From Siphonodentalium dalli (lineage: Eukaryota > Mollusca > Scaphopoda > Gadilida > Siphonodentaliidae), in the NCBI GenBank assembly GCA_032622095.1, contig CP136069.1, positions 120,150,126 through 120,214,125 on the forward strand: DNA of 64,000 nt, in the 5' to 3' direction. The number at the start of each line of letters is the position of its first letter. The stretch's first letter is position 1. Below, piece by piece: positions 11,650 through 26,291 of this stretch. Below the pieces are notes generated by a model that saw only the letters and a list, made by a program, of their open reading frames with translations, ran no database searches and was not told the DNA's origin. The position numbers were made by a program, and so were the translations under genes.

Positions 11650-11715
11650 GCTTATATATGCGAAGCGACCTATGGTCGACTCACATTTATAAGAGAATGC
11701 ATTGGCACAGGGTTT
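11650..11715. repeat. Imperfect palindrome, small MITE-like repeat (copy 2)
   Basis: TTATATATGCGAAGCGACC followed by TATGGTCGACTCACATTTAT, matching the 10640-10725 repeat with its centre reversed. It lies directly after the second stretch of the ACATTCTTTAACAATTT minisatellite. Confidence 0.5.
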
Positions 11716-11805
11716 ATAATAAAGACGCATAATACAATAGAATTAGTCGCTTGTGGACACAAAATCTCCTGACCCCGATGTCACGAGCTGACAACTATCA
11801 TTGTT

Positions 11806-12400
11806 TGGAGATCGAGTAGTGCGGTCTAACAATTTTACGATTAACTCAATGCCAACTTTTTGGGAATTTCTGATAACCATGTACCGGACACCCTACAGGT
11901 CATCTCTCATCCGATCGTTAAGAAACTTCATACGGATATTTGGGGTGACCTCTAGATGGGACCCATTTTTTTATTTCGAAATTGAATATGAAAACATTTC
12001 GATGAAACTATGGCCGCCGGCAGCCATCTTAGATTTTACTCTTTGCAATACTAAAACATTTGGCACAACTTACAGACCACGTCGCTCATCTGATCATCAC
12101 CAAACTTCATATGGATATTTTGGGTGACACTGGAGGGGAGACATAAATTTGTTTTCCGAATTTCGTTGAAAAACATTCCCGCCAGCGGCCATCTTGGATT
12201 AAATTGCTCTTTGGATGACTAAATCCTTCGGTACAACCTACATGCCACATTCAACATCCGATCGTTATCAACCTTCATATGGATCTTCGGTGACCGCTAG
12301 ATTGGAGACATCGATTTTATTCTTCAAATTGGAATCAGTTGTCACGCCCTGCAGCCTGCATTTGTTGGAAATTGACCTCTACGGTTACGCATTTATTTGA
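11806..12400 (+). repeat. Three diverged ~170-200-bp tandem repeat units
   Basis: The key words GGCCGCC...CAGCCATCTTAGATT (about 12012 and 12180), CTCTTTG..ACTAAA, GGCACAACTTACA and CTTCATATGGATATTTTGGG recur about 166 bp apart. Short open frames here (11801-12127, 12215-12400) are just the repeat read in frame. Confidence 0.7.
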
Positions 12401-13989
12401 CAAATTACAGTCGTCATGGTTAGGATAATCTCTAGATCACTGGATTTTAATCTTTGCATCACTTAATATTTCGGCATGCCCTACAGCCAACACCTTTTAT
12501 TCAATTGACCTCAATCTTATGGCTCATAGGGCTGAATTCTGGTATCACTTTGTTATTTAAACTTTCTGCATTCCTTATCGCTTCTTTGAATGTCATATAT
12601 GTAATTAGCCCATTCGAGTTGAGCAAAGTGTCTTGACACTTTCATTTATGTTTATTACATTCAGATAATTTGGTGATTATACTAAAATAGAATATGTCGA
12701 AATCTTTCAATAAACACGAAAAGCACAACCAGAACGGCACACTTAGCTCAAACTATCATTTTGAGTTTTAAAATCCCCCGAATTGTCGCCCGATGTTCGC
12801 TGAAATAGTGTTACTGTTCTTGTCGTTACATGCTGAATAGTGATATTCCTATTTCTACACTAGCAGCGTTACCCGGCGTTGCCCAGGATACAGTGGTGCG
12901 GCAGGTTACTTTGTTGTGGACATTTGGTGGGAATAGAATGTACTCTTGTTACACATATTCTCAAAATATGTGTATCCAAATGGCATCCAAAAACGTCATT
13001 CTTATACATGGATTATATGTAGTAGCTCACCTTGTCTGAGTGATTGTCATTTTATTTATCGCGATTAATTCGTCCCACGAATAAAGAAGTATTTATTTAT
13101 TTATAACTGCGCGTACTTCAGACGTTATAATTTTTTATATAGTAGTCGACGTGGTTGGAATTGCCGTTTGTTTGTTTGTTCATAATATTTGTATTGAGAT
13201 CAAAACATGAACATTATTAACACATTAGTTCGCAAAATAAAAGACACAGTTTGGTTCTACAAAGAGATGTATATTGAGCATGGGGTAGACTAAGATTTTG
13301 AGGACAACTGCATGGTTGGCATATCTCCATGAAGATGAAGATGCAGATGTTTTAAAGACATGTCCAGATGCCCCTCTGTTCATTTGCTAATTATTCTCAG
13401 TTTAAAAGAAGTGTTGCTATATGTATATCAGCTACATGTGCCCGACAGAGCGAGATTTTAAGTTGATTATGCTAGGCTATATATGAGTGTGTTCTTAAAA
13501 TATGAAAGAAATCGTCTGTATTGGGCAGATGTGCCCTTGTCAGATGCCAGTATTGGAGGATCTTGAAACGTCATGTGCTACATCATCATCCCAATTCTTA
13601 TCCCTCACCATCAGTCTTGAACATTTAACTCACTCTCTCTCTATTTTCTCTACGTAAATAAAAAAAATTAATGTCACCAAAAATCACTCGAAGAGTTTTT
13701 GTTGTTTCATATATATCTATGTCCAGTCATGTGGAATTAGGATTGTGTCTATAACTTGTCAATGACTTTGTGACTCCCGGACGCGTAGGTATGTCTTCGC
13801 CGATATTAAACGTAGAGGAGTTGACATATTTTGTTTACAAGACGTTCACAATTTAGTAAGGATATGACAATTCGTGCACAGGTTGTGTGGGGATACGACA
13901 GTTATTTTAGTTGCTTTATAATGTATCGCCGAGAGCATGCATATTCGATTATCCTACAAAATAAATTTGAACGTATGCTGAACCCTGTA
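12401..13989. other. Interval left of the satellite, no confirmed gene
   Basis: Contains AGCGTTACCCGGCGTTGCCC at about 12868, a short GC-rich word that I recall from invertebrate dispersed repeats, and otherwise AT-rich sequence. The first coding exon of the fucosyltransferase would be expected on the plus strand somewhere upstream of the satellite. I looked here for a short Met-start exon with a GT donor in the right phase and could not support one. Confidence 0.35.
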
Positions 13990-15779
13990 CTACGCCCCTT
14001 TACTGATAATACGTCTCATCTTCTTTTCAGCGGCTCATAATCGTCACGCCCTACTGATAATATGCAGGACTCTTCAATTTCAGGACTCATTCTCGTCACA
14101 CCACATATCGATAATACGCCTACTCTCCTGTTTCTGAACGCATTATTGACACGCCCATACTGATAACACATATGGGTGACAGAGGAGGCATATCGACAAT
14201 TTAAGCACCCCCAGGTTACCCCCGCCCCCGAAATACTTTCTCCGATAACACGCCTCTTCTGTTTCAGGACTCCTCGTCACACCCCTAGCGACAATACGCC
14301 TCATCTCCTATTCACGACTCATTATCGCCACACCAGTATGGTAATAAGCCTCCTCTCCTATTCAGGACTCATTATCGCCACATCATTACTGATAATATGC
14401 ATCCTCTTCTATTCGGGACTCATCATCGCCACACCATTACTGATAATACGACTCATATCTTGTTTCAGGACTCATATCGCCACACCATTACTGATAATAC
14501 GACTCATATCTTGTTTCAGGACTCATATCGCCACACCATTACTGATAATACGACTCATATCCTGTTTCTGGACTCATTATCGCCACACCGTTACTGATAA
14601 TACGCATCCTCTTCTATTCGGGACTCATTATCGCCACATCATTACTGATAATACGCCTCCTCTCCTATTCAAGACTCATTATCGCCACACCATTACTGAT
14701 AATACGACTCATGTTCTGTTTCTGGACTCATTGTCGCCACACCATTACTGATACTACGCCTCCTCTTCTATTCAGGACTCATTATCGCCACAACAGTACT
14801 GATAATACGCATCCTCTCCTGTTTCTGGGCTCATTATCGCCACATCATTACTGATAATACGCATCCTCTTCTATTCAGGACTCACTATCGCCACAACATT
14901 ACTGATAATACGCATCCTCTTCTATTCAGGACTCATTATCGCCACACCACTACTGATAATACGCATCCTCTTCTATTCAGGACTCACTATCGCCACATCA
15001 TTACTGATAATACGCATCCTCTTCTATTCAGGTCTCATTATCGCCACACCACTACTGATAATACGCATCCTCTTCTATTCAGGACTGATAATACGACTCA
15101 TATCCTGTTTCATGACTCATAATCGCCACATCATTACTGATAATACGCATCATCTTCTATTCAGGACTAACTATCGCCACACCATTACATATAACACGAC
15201 TCATATCCTGTTTCAGGACTCATATCGCCACACCGTTACTGATAATACGCCTCCTCTCCTGTTCTGGACTCAGTGTCGCCACATCATTACTGATACCACG
15301 CCTCCTCTCCTGTTTCAGGACTCATTATCGCCACACAATGATAATATGATTCATATCCTGTTTCATGACTCATTATCACCACACCATTACTGATAATACG
15401 CCTCCTCTCCTGTTTCAGGACTCATTATCGCCACACCATTACTGATAATACGACTCATGTCCTGTTTCAGGACTCATTATCGCCACACAATGATAATACG
15501 ATTCATATCCTGTTTCATGACTCATTATCGCAACATCATTGCTGATAATACGCCTCCTCTCCTGTTTCTTGACTCATTATCGCCGTACCATTACTGATAA
15601 TACGCCTCCTGTCCTGTTCAGGACTCATTATCGCCACACAATGATAATACGATTCATGTCCTGTTTCATGACTCATTATCGCCACATCATTACTGATAAT
15701 ACGCCTCCTCTCCTATTCAGGACTCATTATCGCCACACCAGTACTGATAATACGCCTCCTCTTCTATTCAGGACTCATT

Positions 15780-18320
15780 ATCGCCACATCATTACTGATA
15801 ATACGCATCCTCTTCTATTCAGGACTCACTATCGCCACACAATTACATATAATACGACTCATATCCTGTTTCAGGACTCATATCGCCAGACCATTACTGA
15901 TAATACGCATCCTCTCTTGTTCTGGACTCAGTGTCGCCACACCATTACTGATAATACGCATCCTCGCCTGTTTCAGGACTCATTATCGCCACACCATTAC
16001 TGATAATACGACTCATGTCCTGTTTCAGGACTCATTATTGCCACACAATGATAATACGATTCATATCCTGTTTCATGACTCATTATCGCCACATCATTAC
16101 TGATAATACGCCTCCTCTCCTGTTCCAGGACTCATTATCGTCACACAATGATAATACGATTCATATCCTGTTTCATGACACATTATCGCCGCACAATTAC
16201 TGATAATACGCCTCCTCTCCTGTTCAGGACTCATTATCGCCACACCATTAGTGATAATATGCCTCCTCTCCAGTTTCTGGACTCATTATCGCCACTCCAT
16301 TACTGATAATACGCCTCCTCTCCTGTTCAGGACTCATTATCGCCACACCAGTACTGATAATACGCCTCCTCTCCTATTCAGGACTCATTATCGCCGCACC
16401 ATTATAATACGCCTCCTCTTCTATTCAGGACTCATTATCGCCACAACATTACTGATAATACGCATCCTCTCCTGTTTCTGGGCTCATTATCGCCACACCG
16501 TTACTGATAATACGCCTCCACTCCTATTCAGGACTCATTATCGCCGCACCATTACTATTAATACGCCTCCTCTCCTGTTTCTGGACTCATTGTCGCCACA
16601 CCATTACTGATACTACGCCTCCTCTTCTATTCAGGACTCATTATCGCCACAACATTAATGATAATACGCATCCTCTCCTGTTTCTGGGCTCATTATCGCC
16701 ACAATATTACTGATAATACGCATCCTCTCCTGTCCCTGGACTCGTTGTCGCCACACCATTACTGATAATACGCATCCTCTCCTGTTTCTGCGCTCATTAT
16801 CGCCGCAACATTACTGATAATACGCATCCTCTCCTGTTTCTGGGATCATTATCGCCACACCATTACTGATACTACATCTCCTCTTCTATTCAGGACTCAT
16901 TATCGCCACACAATGATAATACGATTCATGTCCTGTTTCATGACTCATTATCGCCACATCATTACTGATAATACGCCTCCTCTCCTATTCAGGACTCATT
17001 ATCGCCACACCATTACTGATAATACGCCTCCTCTCCAGTTTCTGGACTCATTATCGCCGCTCCATTACTGATAACACGCCTCCTCTCCTGTTTCTGGGCT
17101 CATTATTGCCATACCATTACTGATAATACGTACGCCTCCTCTCCTGTCCCTGGACTCGTTGTCGCCACACCATTACTGATAATACGCATCCTCTTCTATT
17201 CAGGACTCATTATCGCCACATCATTACTGATAATACGCATCCTCTTCTATTCAGGACTCACTATCGCCACACACTTACATATAATACGACTCATATCCTG
17301 TTTCAGGACTCATATCGCCAGACCATTACTGATAATACGCCTCCTCTCTTGTTCTGGACTCAGTGTCGCCACACCATTACTGATAATACGCATCCTCTCC
17401 TGTTTCAGGACTCATTATCGCCACACCATTACTGATAATACGACTCATGTCCTGTTTCAGGACTCATTATTGCCACACAATGATAATACGATTCATATCC
17501 TGTTTCATGACTCATTATCGCCACATCATTACTGATAATACGCCTCCTCTCCTGTTCCAGGACTCATTATCGCCACACAATGATAATACGATTCATATCC
17601 TGTTTCATGACACATTATCGCCGCACAATTACTGATAATACGCCTCCACTCCTGTTCAGGACTCATTATCGCCACACCATTAGTGATAATACGCCTCCTC
17701 CAGTTTCTGGACTCATTATCGCCACTCCATTACTGATAATACGCCTCCCCTCCTGTTCAGGACTCATTATCGCCACACCAGTACTGATAATACGCCTCCT
17801 CTCCTATTCAGGACTCATTATCGCCGCACCATGATAATACGCCTCCTCTTTTATTCAGGACTCATTATCGCCACAACATTACTGATAATACGCATCCTCT
17901 CCTGTTTCTGGGCTCATTATCGCCACACCATTACTGATAATACGCCTCCACTCCTGTTCAGGACTCATTATCGCCGCACCATTACAATTAATACGCCTCC
18001 TCTCCTGTTTCTGGACTCATTGTCGCCACACCATTACTGATACTACGCCTCCTCTTCTATTCAGGACTCATTATCGCCACAACATTAATGATAATACGCA
18101 TCCTCTCCTGTTTCTGGGCTCATTATCGCCACAATATTACTGATAATACGCATCCTCTCCTGTCCCTGGACTCGTTGTCGCCACACCATTACTGATAATA
18201 CGCATCCTCTCCTGTTTCTGCGCTCATTATCGCCACAACATTACTGATAATACGCATCCTCTCCTGTTTCTGGGATCATTATCGCCACACCATTACTGAT
18301 ACTACGTCTCCTCTTCTATT
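15780..18320 (+). repeat. Older ~1.43-kb block duplication within the satellite
   Basis: The monomer series from about 15780 to 16890 reappears from about 17210 to 18320, offset 1428-1432 bp, with scattered substitutions and small indels. Examples: the ATTACTATTAATACG variant at about 16550 against ATTACAATTAATACG near 17980, and CATTAGTGATAAT at 16247 and 17679. The identity looks lower than between the blocks further right, which suggests an older event. Confidence 0.75.
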
Positions 18321-21300
18321 CAGGACTCATTATCGCCACAACATTACTGATAATACGCATCCTCCTGTTTCTGGGCTCATTATCGCCACAACATTACTGA
18401 TAATACACATCCTCTCCTGTTTCTGGGCTCATTATCGCCACACCATTACTGATAATACGCCTCCTCCCCTGTCCCTGGACTCGTTGTCGCCACACCATTA
18501 CTGATAATACCCCTCCTCTCCTGTTCTTGACTCAGTGTCGCAACATCATTACTGATACTACGCCTCCTCCTGTTTGAGGACTCATTATCGCCACACCATT
18601 ACTGATAATACGACTCATGTCCTGTTTCAGGACTCATTATCGCCACACAATGATAATACGATTCATATCCTGTTTCATGACTCATTATCGCAACATCATT
18701 GCTGATAATACGCCTCCTCTCCTGTTTCAGGACTCATTATCGCCACACCATTACTGATAATACGATCCATATCCTGTTTCAAGACCCATTATCGCCACAC
18801 CATTATTGATAATACGCCTCCTCTCCTGTTTCAGGACTCATTATCGCCACACCATTACTGATAATACGACTCATGTCCTGTTTCATGACTAATTATCGCC
18901 ACACAATGATAATACGATTCATATCCTGTTTCATGACTCATTATCGCAACATCATTACTGATAATACGCCTCCTCTCCTGTGTCAGGACTCATTATCGCC
19001 ACACCATTACTGATAATACGCCTCCTCTCATGTTTCAGGACTCATTATCGCCACACAATGATAATACGATTCATATCCTGTTTCTTGACTCATTATCGCA
19101 ACATCATTGCTGATAATACGCCTCCTCTCCTGTTCAGGACTCATTATCGCCACACAATGATAATACGATTCATGTCCTGTTTCATGACTCATTATCGCCA
19201 CATCATTACTGATAATACGCCTCCTCTCCTATTCAGGACTCATTATCGCCACACCATTACTGATAATACGCCTCCTCTCCAGTTTCTGGACTCATTATCG
19301 CCACCCCATTACTGATAATACGCCTCCTCTCCTGTTTCTGGGCTCATTATCGCCACATCATTACTGATAATACGCCTCTTCTCCTGCCCCTGGACTCGTT
19401 GTCGCCACACCATTACTGATAATACGCACCCTCTTCTATTCAGGACTCATTATCGCCACATCATTACTGATAATACGCAATCTCTTCTATTCAGGACTCA
19501 CTATCGCCACACAATTACATATAATACGACCCATATCCTGTTTCAGGACTCATATCGCCAGACCATTACTGATAATACGCCTCCCCTCCTGTTCTGGACT
19601 CAGTGTCGCCACACCATTACTGATAATACACCTCCTCTCCTGTTTCAGGACTCATTATCGCCACACCATTACTGATAATACGACTCATGTCCTGTTTCAG
19701 GACTCATTATCGCCACACAATGATAATATGTTTCATATCCTGTTTCATGACTCATTATCGCCACATCATTACTGATAATACGCCTCCTCTCCTGTTCCAG
19801 GACTCATTATCGCCACTCAATGATAATACGATTCATATCCTGTTTCATGACTCATTATCGCCGCACAATTACTGATAATACGCCTCCTCTCCAGTTTCTG
19901 GACTCATTATCGCCACTCCAATACTGATAATACGCCTCCTCTCCTGTTCAGGAATCATTATCGCCACACCAGTACTGATAATACGCCTCCTCTCCTATTC
20001 AGGACTCATTATCGCCACAACATTACTGATAATACGCATCCTTTCCTGTTTCTGGGCTCATTATTGGCACACCATTACTGATAATACGCCTCCTCTCCTA
20101 TTCAGGACTCATTATCGCCACACCATTACTAATAATACGCCTCCTCTCCTGTTTCTGGACTCATTGTCGCCACACCATTACTGATACTACGCCTCCTCTT
20201 CTATTCAGGAATCATTATCGCCACAACATTACTGATAATACGCCTCCTCTCCTGTTTCTGGGATCATTATCGCCACAATATTACTGATAATACGCATCCT
20301 CTCCTGTCCCTGGACTCGTTGTCGCCACACCATTACTGATAATACGCATCCTCTCCTGTTTCTGTGCTCATTATCGCCACAACATTACTGATAATACGCC
20401 TCCTCTCCTGTTCCTGGACTCGTCGCCACACCATTACTGATAATACGCATCCTCTTCTATTCAGGACTCATTATCGCCACATCATTACTGATAATACGCA
20501 TCCTCTTCTATTCAGGACTCACTATCGCCACACCATTACTGATAATACGCATCCTCTCCTGTTTCTGGGATCATTATCGCCACAACATTACTGATAATAC
20601 GCATCCTCTCCTGTTTCTGGGATCATTATCGCCAAACCATTTCTGATACTACGCCTCCTCTTCTATTCAGGACTCATTATCGCCACAACATTACTGATAA
20701 TACTCATCCTTCTGTTTCTGGGCTCATTATCGCCACAACATTACTGATAATACGCATCCTCTCCTGTTTCTAGGCTCATTATCGCCACACCATTACTGAT
20801 AATACGCCTCCTCTCCTGTTTCTGGGCTCATTATCGCCACACCATTACTGATAATACGCCTCCTCTCCTGTCCCTGGACTCGTTGTCGCCACACCATTAC
20901 TGATAATACGCACCCTCTTCTATTCAGGACTCATTATCGCCACATCGTTACTGATAATACGCATCCTCTTCTATTCAGGACTCACTATCGCCACACAATT
21001 ACATATAATATGACTCATATCCTGTTTCAGGACTCATATCGCCAGACCATTACTATTAATACGCCTCCTCTCCTGTTCTGGACTCAGTGTCGCCACACCA
21101 TTACTGATAATACGCCTCCTCTCCTGTTTCAGGACTCATTATCGCCACACCATTACTGATAATACGACTCATGTCCTGTTTCAGGACTCATTATCGCCAC
21201 ACAATGATAATACGATTCATATCCTGTTTCATGACCCATTATCGCCTCACCATTACTGATAATACGCCTCCTCTCCTGTTTCAGGACTCATTATCCCCAC

Positions 21301-22165
21301 ACCATTACTGATAATACGACTCATGTCCTGTTTCATGACTCATTATCGCCACACAATGATAATACGATTCATATCCTGTTTCATGACTCATTATCGCAAC
21401 ATCATTGCTGATAATACGCCTCCTCTCCTGTGTCGGACTCATTATCGCCACACCATTACTGATATTACGCCTCCTCTCCTGTTTCAGGACTCATTATCGC
21501 CACACAATGATAATACGATTCATATCCTGTTTCTTGACTCATTATCGCCGCACCATTACTGATTAAACGCCTCCTCTCCTGTTCAGGACTCATTATCGCC
21601 TCATCATTACTGATAATACGCCTCCTCTCCTATTCAGGACTCATTATCGCCAGACCATTACTGATAATACGCCTCCTCTCCAGTTTCTGGACTCATTATC
21701 GCCACACCATTACTGATAATACGCCTCCTCTCCTGTCCCTGGACTCGTTGTCGCCACACCATTACTGATAATACGCATCCTCTTCTATTCAGGACTCATT
21801 ATCGCCACATCGTTACTGATAATACGCATCCTCTTCTATTCAGGACTCACTATCGCCACACAATTACATATAATACGACTCATATCCTGTTTCAGGACTC
21901 ATATCGCCAGACCATTACTATTAATACGCCTCCTCTCCTGTTCTGGACTCAGTGTCGCCACACCATTACTGATAATACGCCTCCTCTCCTGTTTCAGGAC
22001 TCATTATCGCCACACCATTACTGATAATACGACTCATGTCCTGTTTCAGGACTCATCGCCACACAATGATAATACGATTCATATCGTGTTTCATGACTCA
22101 TTATCGCCACACCATTACTGATAATACGCCTCCTCTCCTGTTCCAGGACTCATTATAGCCACACA

Positions 22166-22921
22166 ATGATAATACGATTCATATCCTGTTTCATGACTCA
22201 TTATCGCGCACAATTACTGATAATACGCCTCCTCTCCTGTTCAGGACTCATTATCGCCACACCATTACTGATAATACGCCTCCTCTCCAGTTTCTGGACT
22301 CATTATCGCCACTCCATTACTGATAATACGCCTCCTCTCCTGTTCAGGACTCATTATCGCCACACCAGTACTGATAATACGCCTCCTCTCCTATTCAGGA
22401 CTCATTATCGCCGCATCATGATAATACGCCTCCTCTTCTATTCAGGACTCATTATCGACACAACATTACTGATAATACGCCTCCTCTCCTGTCCCTGGAC
22501 TCGTTGTCGCCACACCATTACTGATAATACGCATCCTCTTCTATTCAGGACTCATTATCGCCACATCGTTACTGATAATACGCATCCTCTTCTATTCAGG
22601 ACTCACTATCGCCACACAATTACATATAATACGACTCATATCCTGTTTCAGGACTCATATCGCCAGACCATTACTATTAATACGCCTCCTCTCCTGTTCT
22701 GGACTCAGTGTCGCCACACCATTACTGATAATACGCCTCCTCTCCTGTTTCAGGACTCATTATCGCCACACCATTACTGATAATACGACTCATGTCCTGT
22801 TTCAGGACTCATCGCCACACAATGATAATACGATTCATATCCTGTTTCATGACTCATTATCGCCACATCATTACTGATTATACGCCTCCTCTCCTGTTCC
22901 AGGACTCATTATAGCCACACA
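22166..22921 (+). repeat. 756-bp satellite sub-block, start of the homogenised zone
   Basis: The segment beginning at the variant junction TTATCGCGCACAATTACTG (just after 22200) repeats at 22922 with an offset of 756 bp. It marks the left end of the zone in which whole multi-monomer blocks are nearly identical. Confidence 0.75.
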
Positions 22922-25900
22922 ATGATAATACGATTCATATCCTGTTTCATGACTCATTATCGCGCACAATTACTGATAATACGCCTCCTCTCCTGTTCAG
23001 GACTCATTATCGCCACACCATTACTGATAATACGCCTCCTTTCCAGTTTCTGGACTCATTATCGCCACTCCATTACTGATAATACGCCTCCTCTCCTGTT
23101 CAGGACTCATTATCGCCACACCAGTACTGATAATACGCCTCCTCTCCTATTCAGGACTCATTATCGCCGCATCATGATAATACGCCTCCTCTTCTATTCA
23201 GGACTCATTATCGACACAACATTACTGATAATACGCCTCCTCTCCTGTTTCTGGGCTCATTATCGCCACACCATTACTGATAATACGCATCCTCTCCTGT
23301 TTCTGGGCTCATTATCGCCGCACCATTACTAATAATACGCCTCCTCTCCTGTTACTGGACTCATTGTCGCCACATCATTACTGATACTACGCCTCCTCTT
23401 CTATTCAGGACTCATTATCGCCACAACATTACTGATAATACGCATCCTCTCCTGTTTCTGGGCTCATTATCGCCACAATATTACTGATAATACGCATCCT
23501 CTCCTGTCCTTGGACTCGTTGTCGCCACACCATTACTGATAATACGCATCCTCTCCTGTTTCTGGGCTCATTATCGCCACAACATTACTGATAATACGCA
23601 TCCTCTCCTGTCCCTGGACTCGTTGTCGCCACACTATTACTGATACTACGCATCCTCTTCTATTCAGGACTCATTATCGCCACATCATTACTGATAATAC
23701 GCATCCTCTTCTATTCAGGACTCACTATCGCCACACCATTACTGCTAATACCCATCCTCTCCTGTTTCTGAGATCATTATCGCCACACCATTACCGATAC
23801 TACGCCTCCTCTTCTATTCAGGACTCATTATCGCCACAACATTACTGATAATACGCATCCTCCTGTTTCTGGGCTCATTATCGCCACACCATTACTGATA
23901 ATACGCATCCTCTCCTGTTTCTGGACTCGTTGTCGCCACACCATTACTGATAATACGCATCCTCTTCTATTCAGGACTCATTATCGCCACATCATTACTG
24001 ATAATACGCATCCTCTTCTATTCAGGACTCACTATCGCCACTTCATTACATATAATACGACTCATATCCTGTTTCAGGACTCATATCGCCACACCATTAC
24101 TGATAATACGCCTCCTCTCCTGTTCTGGAATCAGTGTCGACACACCATTACTGATAATACGCCTCCTCTCCCGTTTCAGGACTCATTATCGCCACACAAT
24201 GATAATACGAGTCATATCCTGTTTCATGACTCATTATCGCCACATCATTACTGATAATACGCATCCTCTCCTGTGTCAGGACTCATTATCGCCACACCAT
24301 TACTGATAATACGCCTCCTCTCCTGTTTCAGGACTCATTGTCGCCACACCATTACTGATAATACGCCCCCTCTTCTGTTTCATGACTCATTATCGCCACA
24401 CAATGATAATACGACTCATATTCTGTTTCATGAATCATTGTCGCCACATCATTACTGATAATACGCCTCCTCTCCTGTGTCAGCACTCATTATCGCCACA
24501 CGATTACTGATACTACGCCTCCTCTCATGTGTCAGGACTCATTATCGCCAGACGATTACTGATACTACGCCTCCTCGAGGCTCCTGTGTCAGGACTTATT
24601 ATCGCCACACCATTACTGATAATACGCCTCCTCTCCTGTTTCATGACTCATTATCGCCACACCATTACTGATACTACGCCTCCTCTCCTGTGTCAGGACT
24701 CATTATCGCCACACAATGATAATACGACTCATATTCTGTTTCAGGACTCATTATCGCCACACAATGATAATATGACTCATATTCTGTTTCAGGACTCATT
24801 GTCGCCACATCATTAGTGATAATACGCCTCCTCTCCTGTATCAGGACTCATTATCGACACACGATTACTGATACTACGCCTCCTCTCCTGTGTCAGGACT
24901 CAGTATCGCCACACCAGTACTGATACTACGCATCCTCTCCTGTGTCAGGACTCATTATCGCCACACCATTACTGATAATACGCCTCCTCTCCTGTTTCAT
25001 GACTCATTATCGCCACACCATTACTGATACAACGCCTCCTCTTCTGTTTCATGACTCATTATCGCCGCACCATGATAATACGACTCATATTCTGTTTCAG
25101 GACTCATTGTCGCCACACCATCACTGAAAATGAGCCTCCTCTTCTATTTCAGGACTCATTGTCGCCACATCATTACTGATAATACGCATCCTCTCCTGTG
25201 TCAGGACTCATTATCGCCACACGATTACTGATACTACGCCTCCTCTCCTGTGTCAGGACTCATTATCGCCACACCATTACTGATAATACGCCTTCTCTCC
25301 TGTTTCGTGACTCATTATCGCCACACCATTACTGATACTACGCCTCCTCTCCTGTGTCAGGACTCATTATCGCCACACAATGATAATACGACTCATATTC
25401 TGTTTCAGGACTCATTATCGCCACACAATGATAATATGACTCATATTCTGTTTCAGGACTCATTGTCGCCTCATCATTAGTGATAATACGCCTCCTCTCC
25501 TGTGTCAGGACTCATTATCGCCACACGATTACTGATACTACGCCTCCTCTCCTGTTTCAGGACTCAGTATCGCCACACCAGTACTGATACTACGCCTCCT
25601 CTCCTGTGTCAGGACTCATTATCGCCACACAATGATAATACGATTCATGTCCTGTTTCATGACTCATTATCGCCTCATCATTACTGATAATACGCCTCCT
25701 CTCCTATTCAGGACTCATTATCGCCAGACCATTACTGATAATACGCCTCCTCTCCAGTTTCTGGACTCATTATCGCCACTCCATTACTGATAATACGCCT
25801 CCTCTCCTGTTTCTGGGCTCATTATCGCCACACCATTACTGATAATACGCCTCCTCTCCTGTCCCTGGACTCGTTGTCGCCACACCATTACTGATAATAC

Positions 25901-26291
25901 GCATCCTCTTCTATTCAGGACTCATTATCGCCACATCGTTACTGATAATACGCATCCTCTTCTATTCAGGACTCACTATCGCCACACAATTACATATAAT
26001 ACGACTCATATCCTGTTTCAGGACTCATATCGCCAGACCATTACTATTAATACGCCTCCTCTCCTGTTCTGGACTCAGTGTCGCCACACCATTACTGATA
26101 ATACGCCTCCTCTCCTGTTTCAGGACTCATTATCGCCACACCATTACTGATAATACGACTCATGTCCTGTTTCAGGACTCATCGCCACACAATGATAATA
26201 CGATTCATATCCTGTTTCATGACTCATTATCGCCACATCATTACTGATAATACGCCTCCTCTCCTGTTCCAGGACTCATTATAGCCACACA
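22922..26291 (+). repeat. Full-length 3370-bp higher-order repeat (reference copy)
   Basis: One complete cycle of about 67 different monomers. It starts at the TTATCGCGCACAATT variant block and passes the CTCGAGGCTCCTG variant (XhoI-type site, about 24574) and the TGAAAATGAGCC variant (about 25128), then returns to the starting block at 26292. Offsets between seven marker variants inside it add up to exactly 3370 bp. The later blocks can be described as this unit with internal deletions. Confidence 0.85.

Noticed and set aside
11800-12400. Coding frames at 11801-12127 and 12215-12400
   Set aside because: They follow a ~170-bp non-coding tandem repeat.
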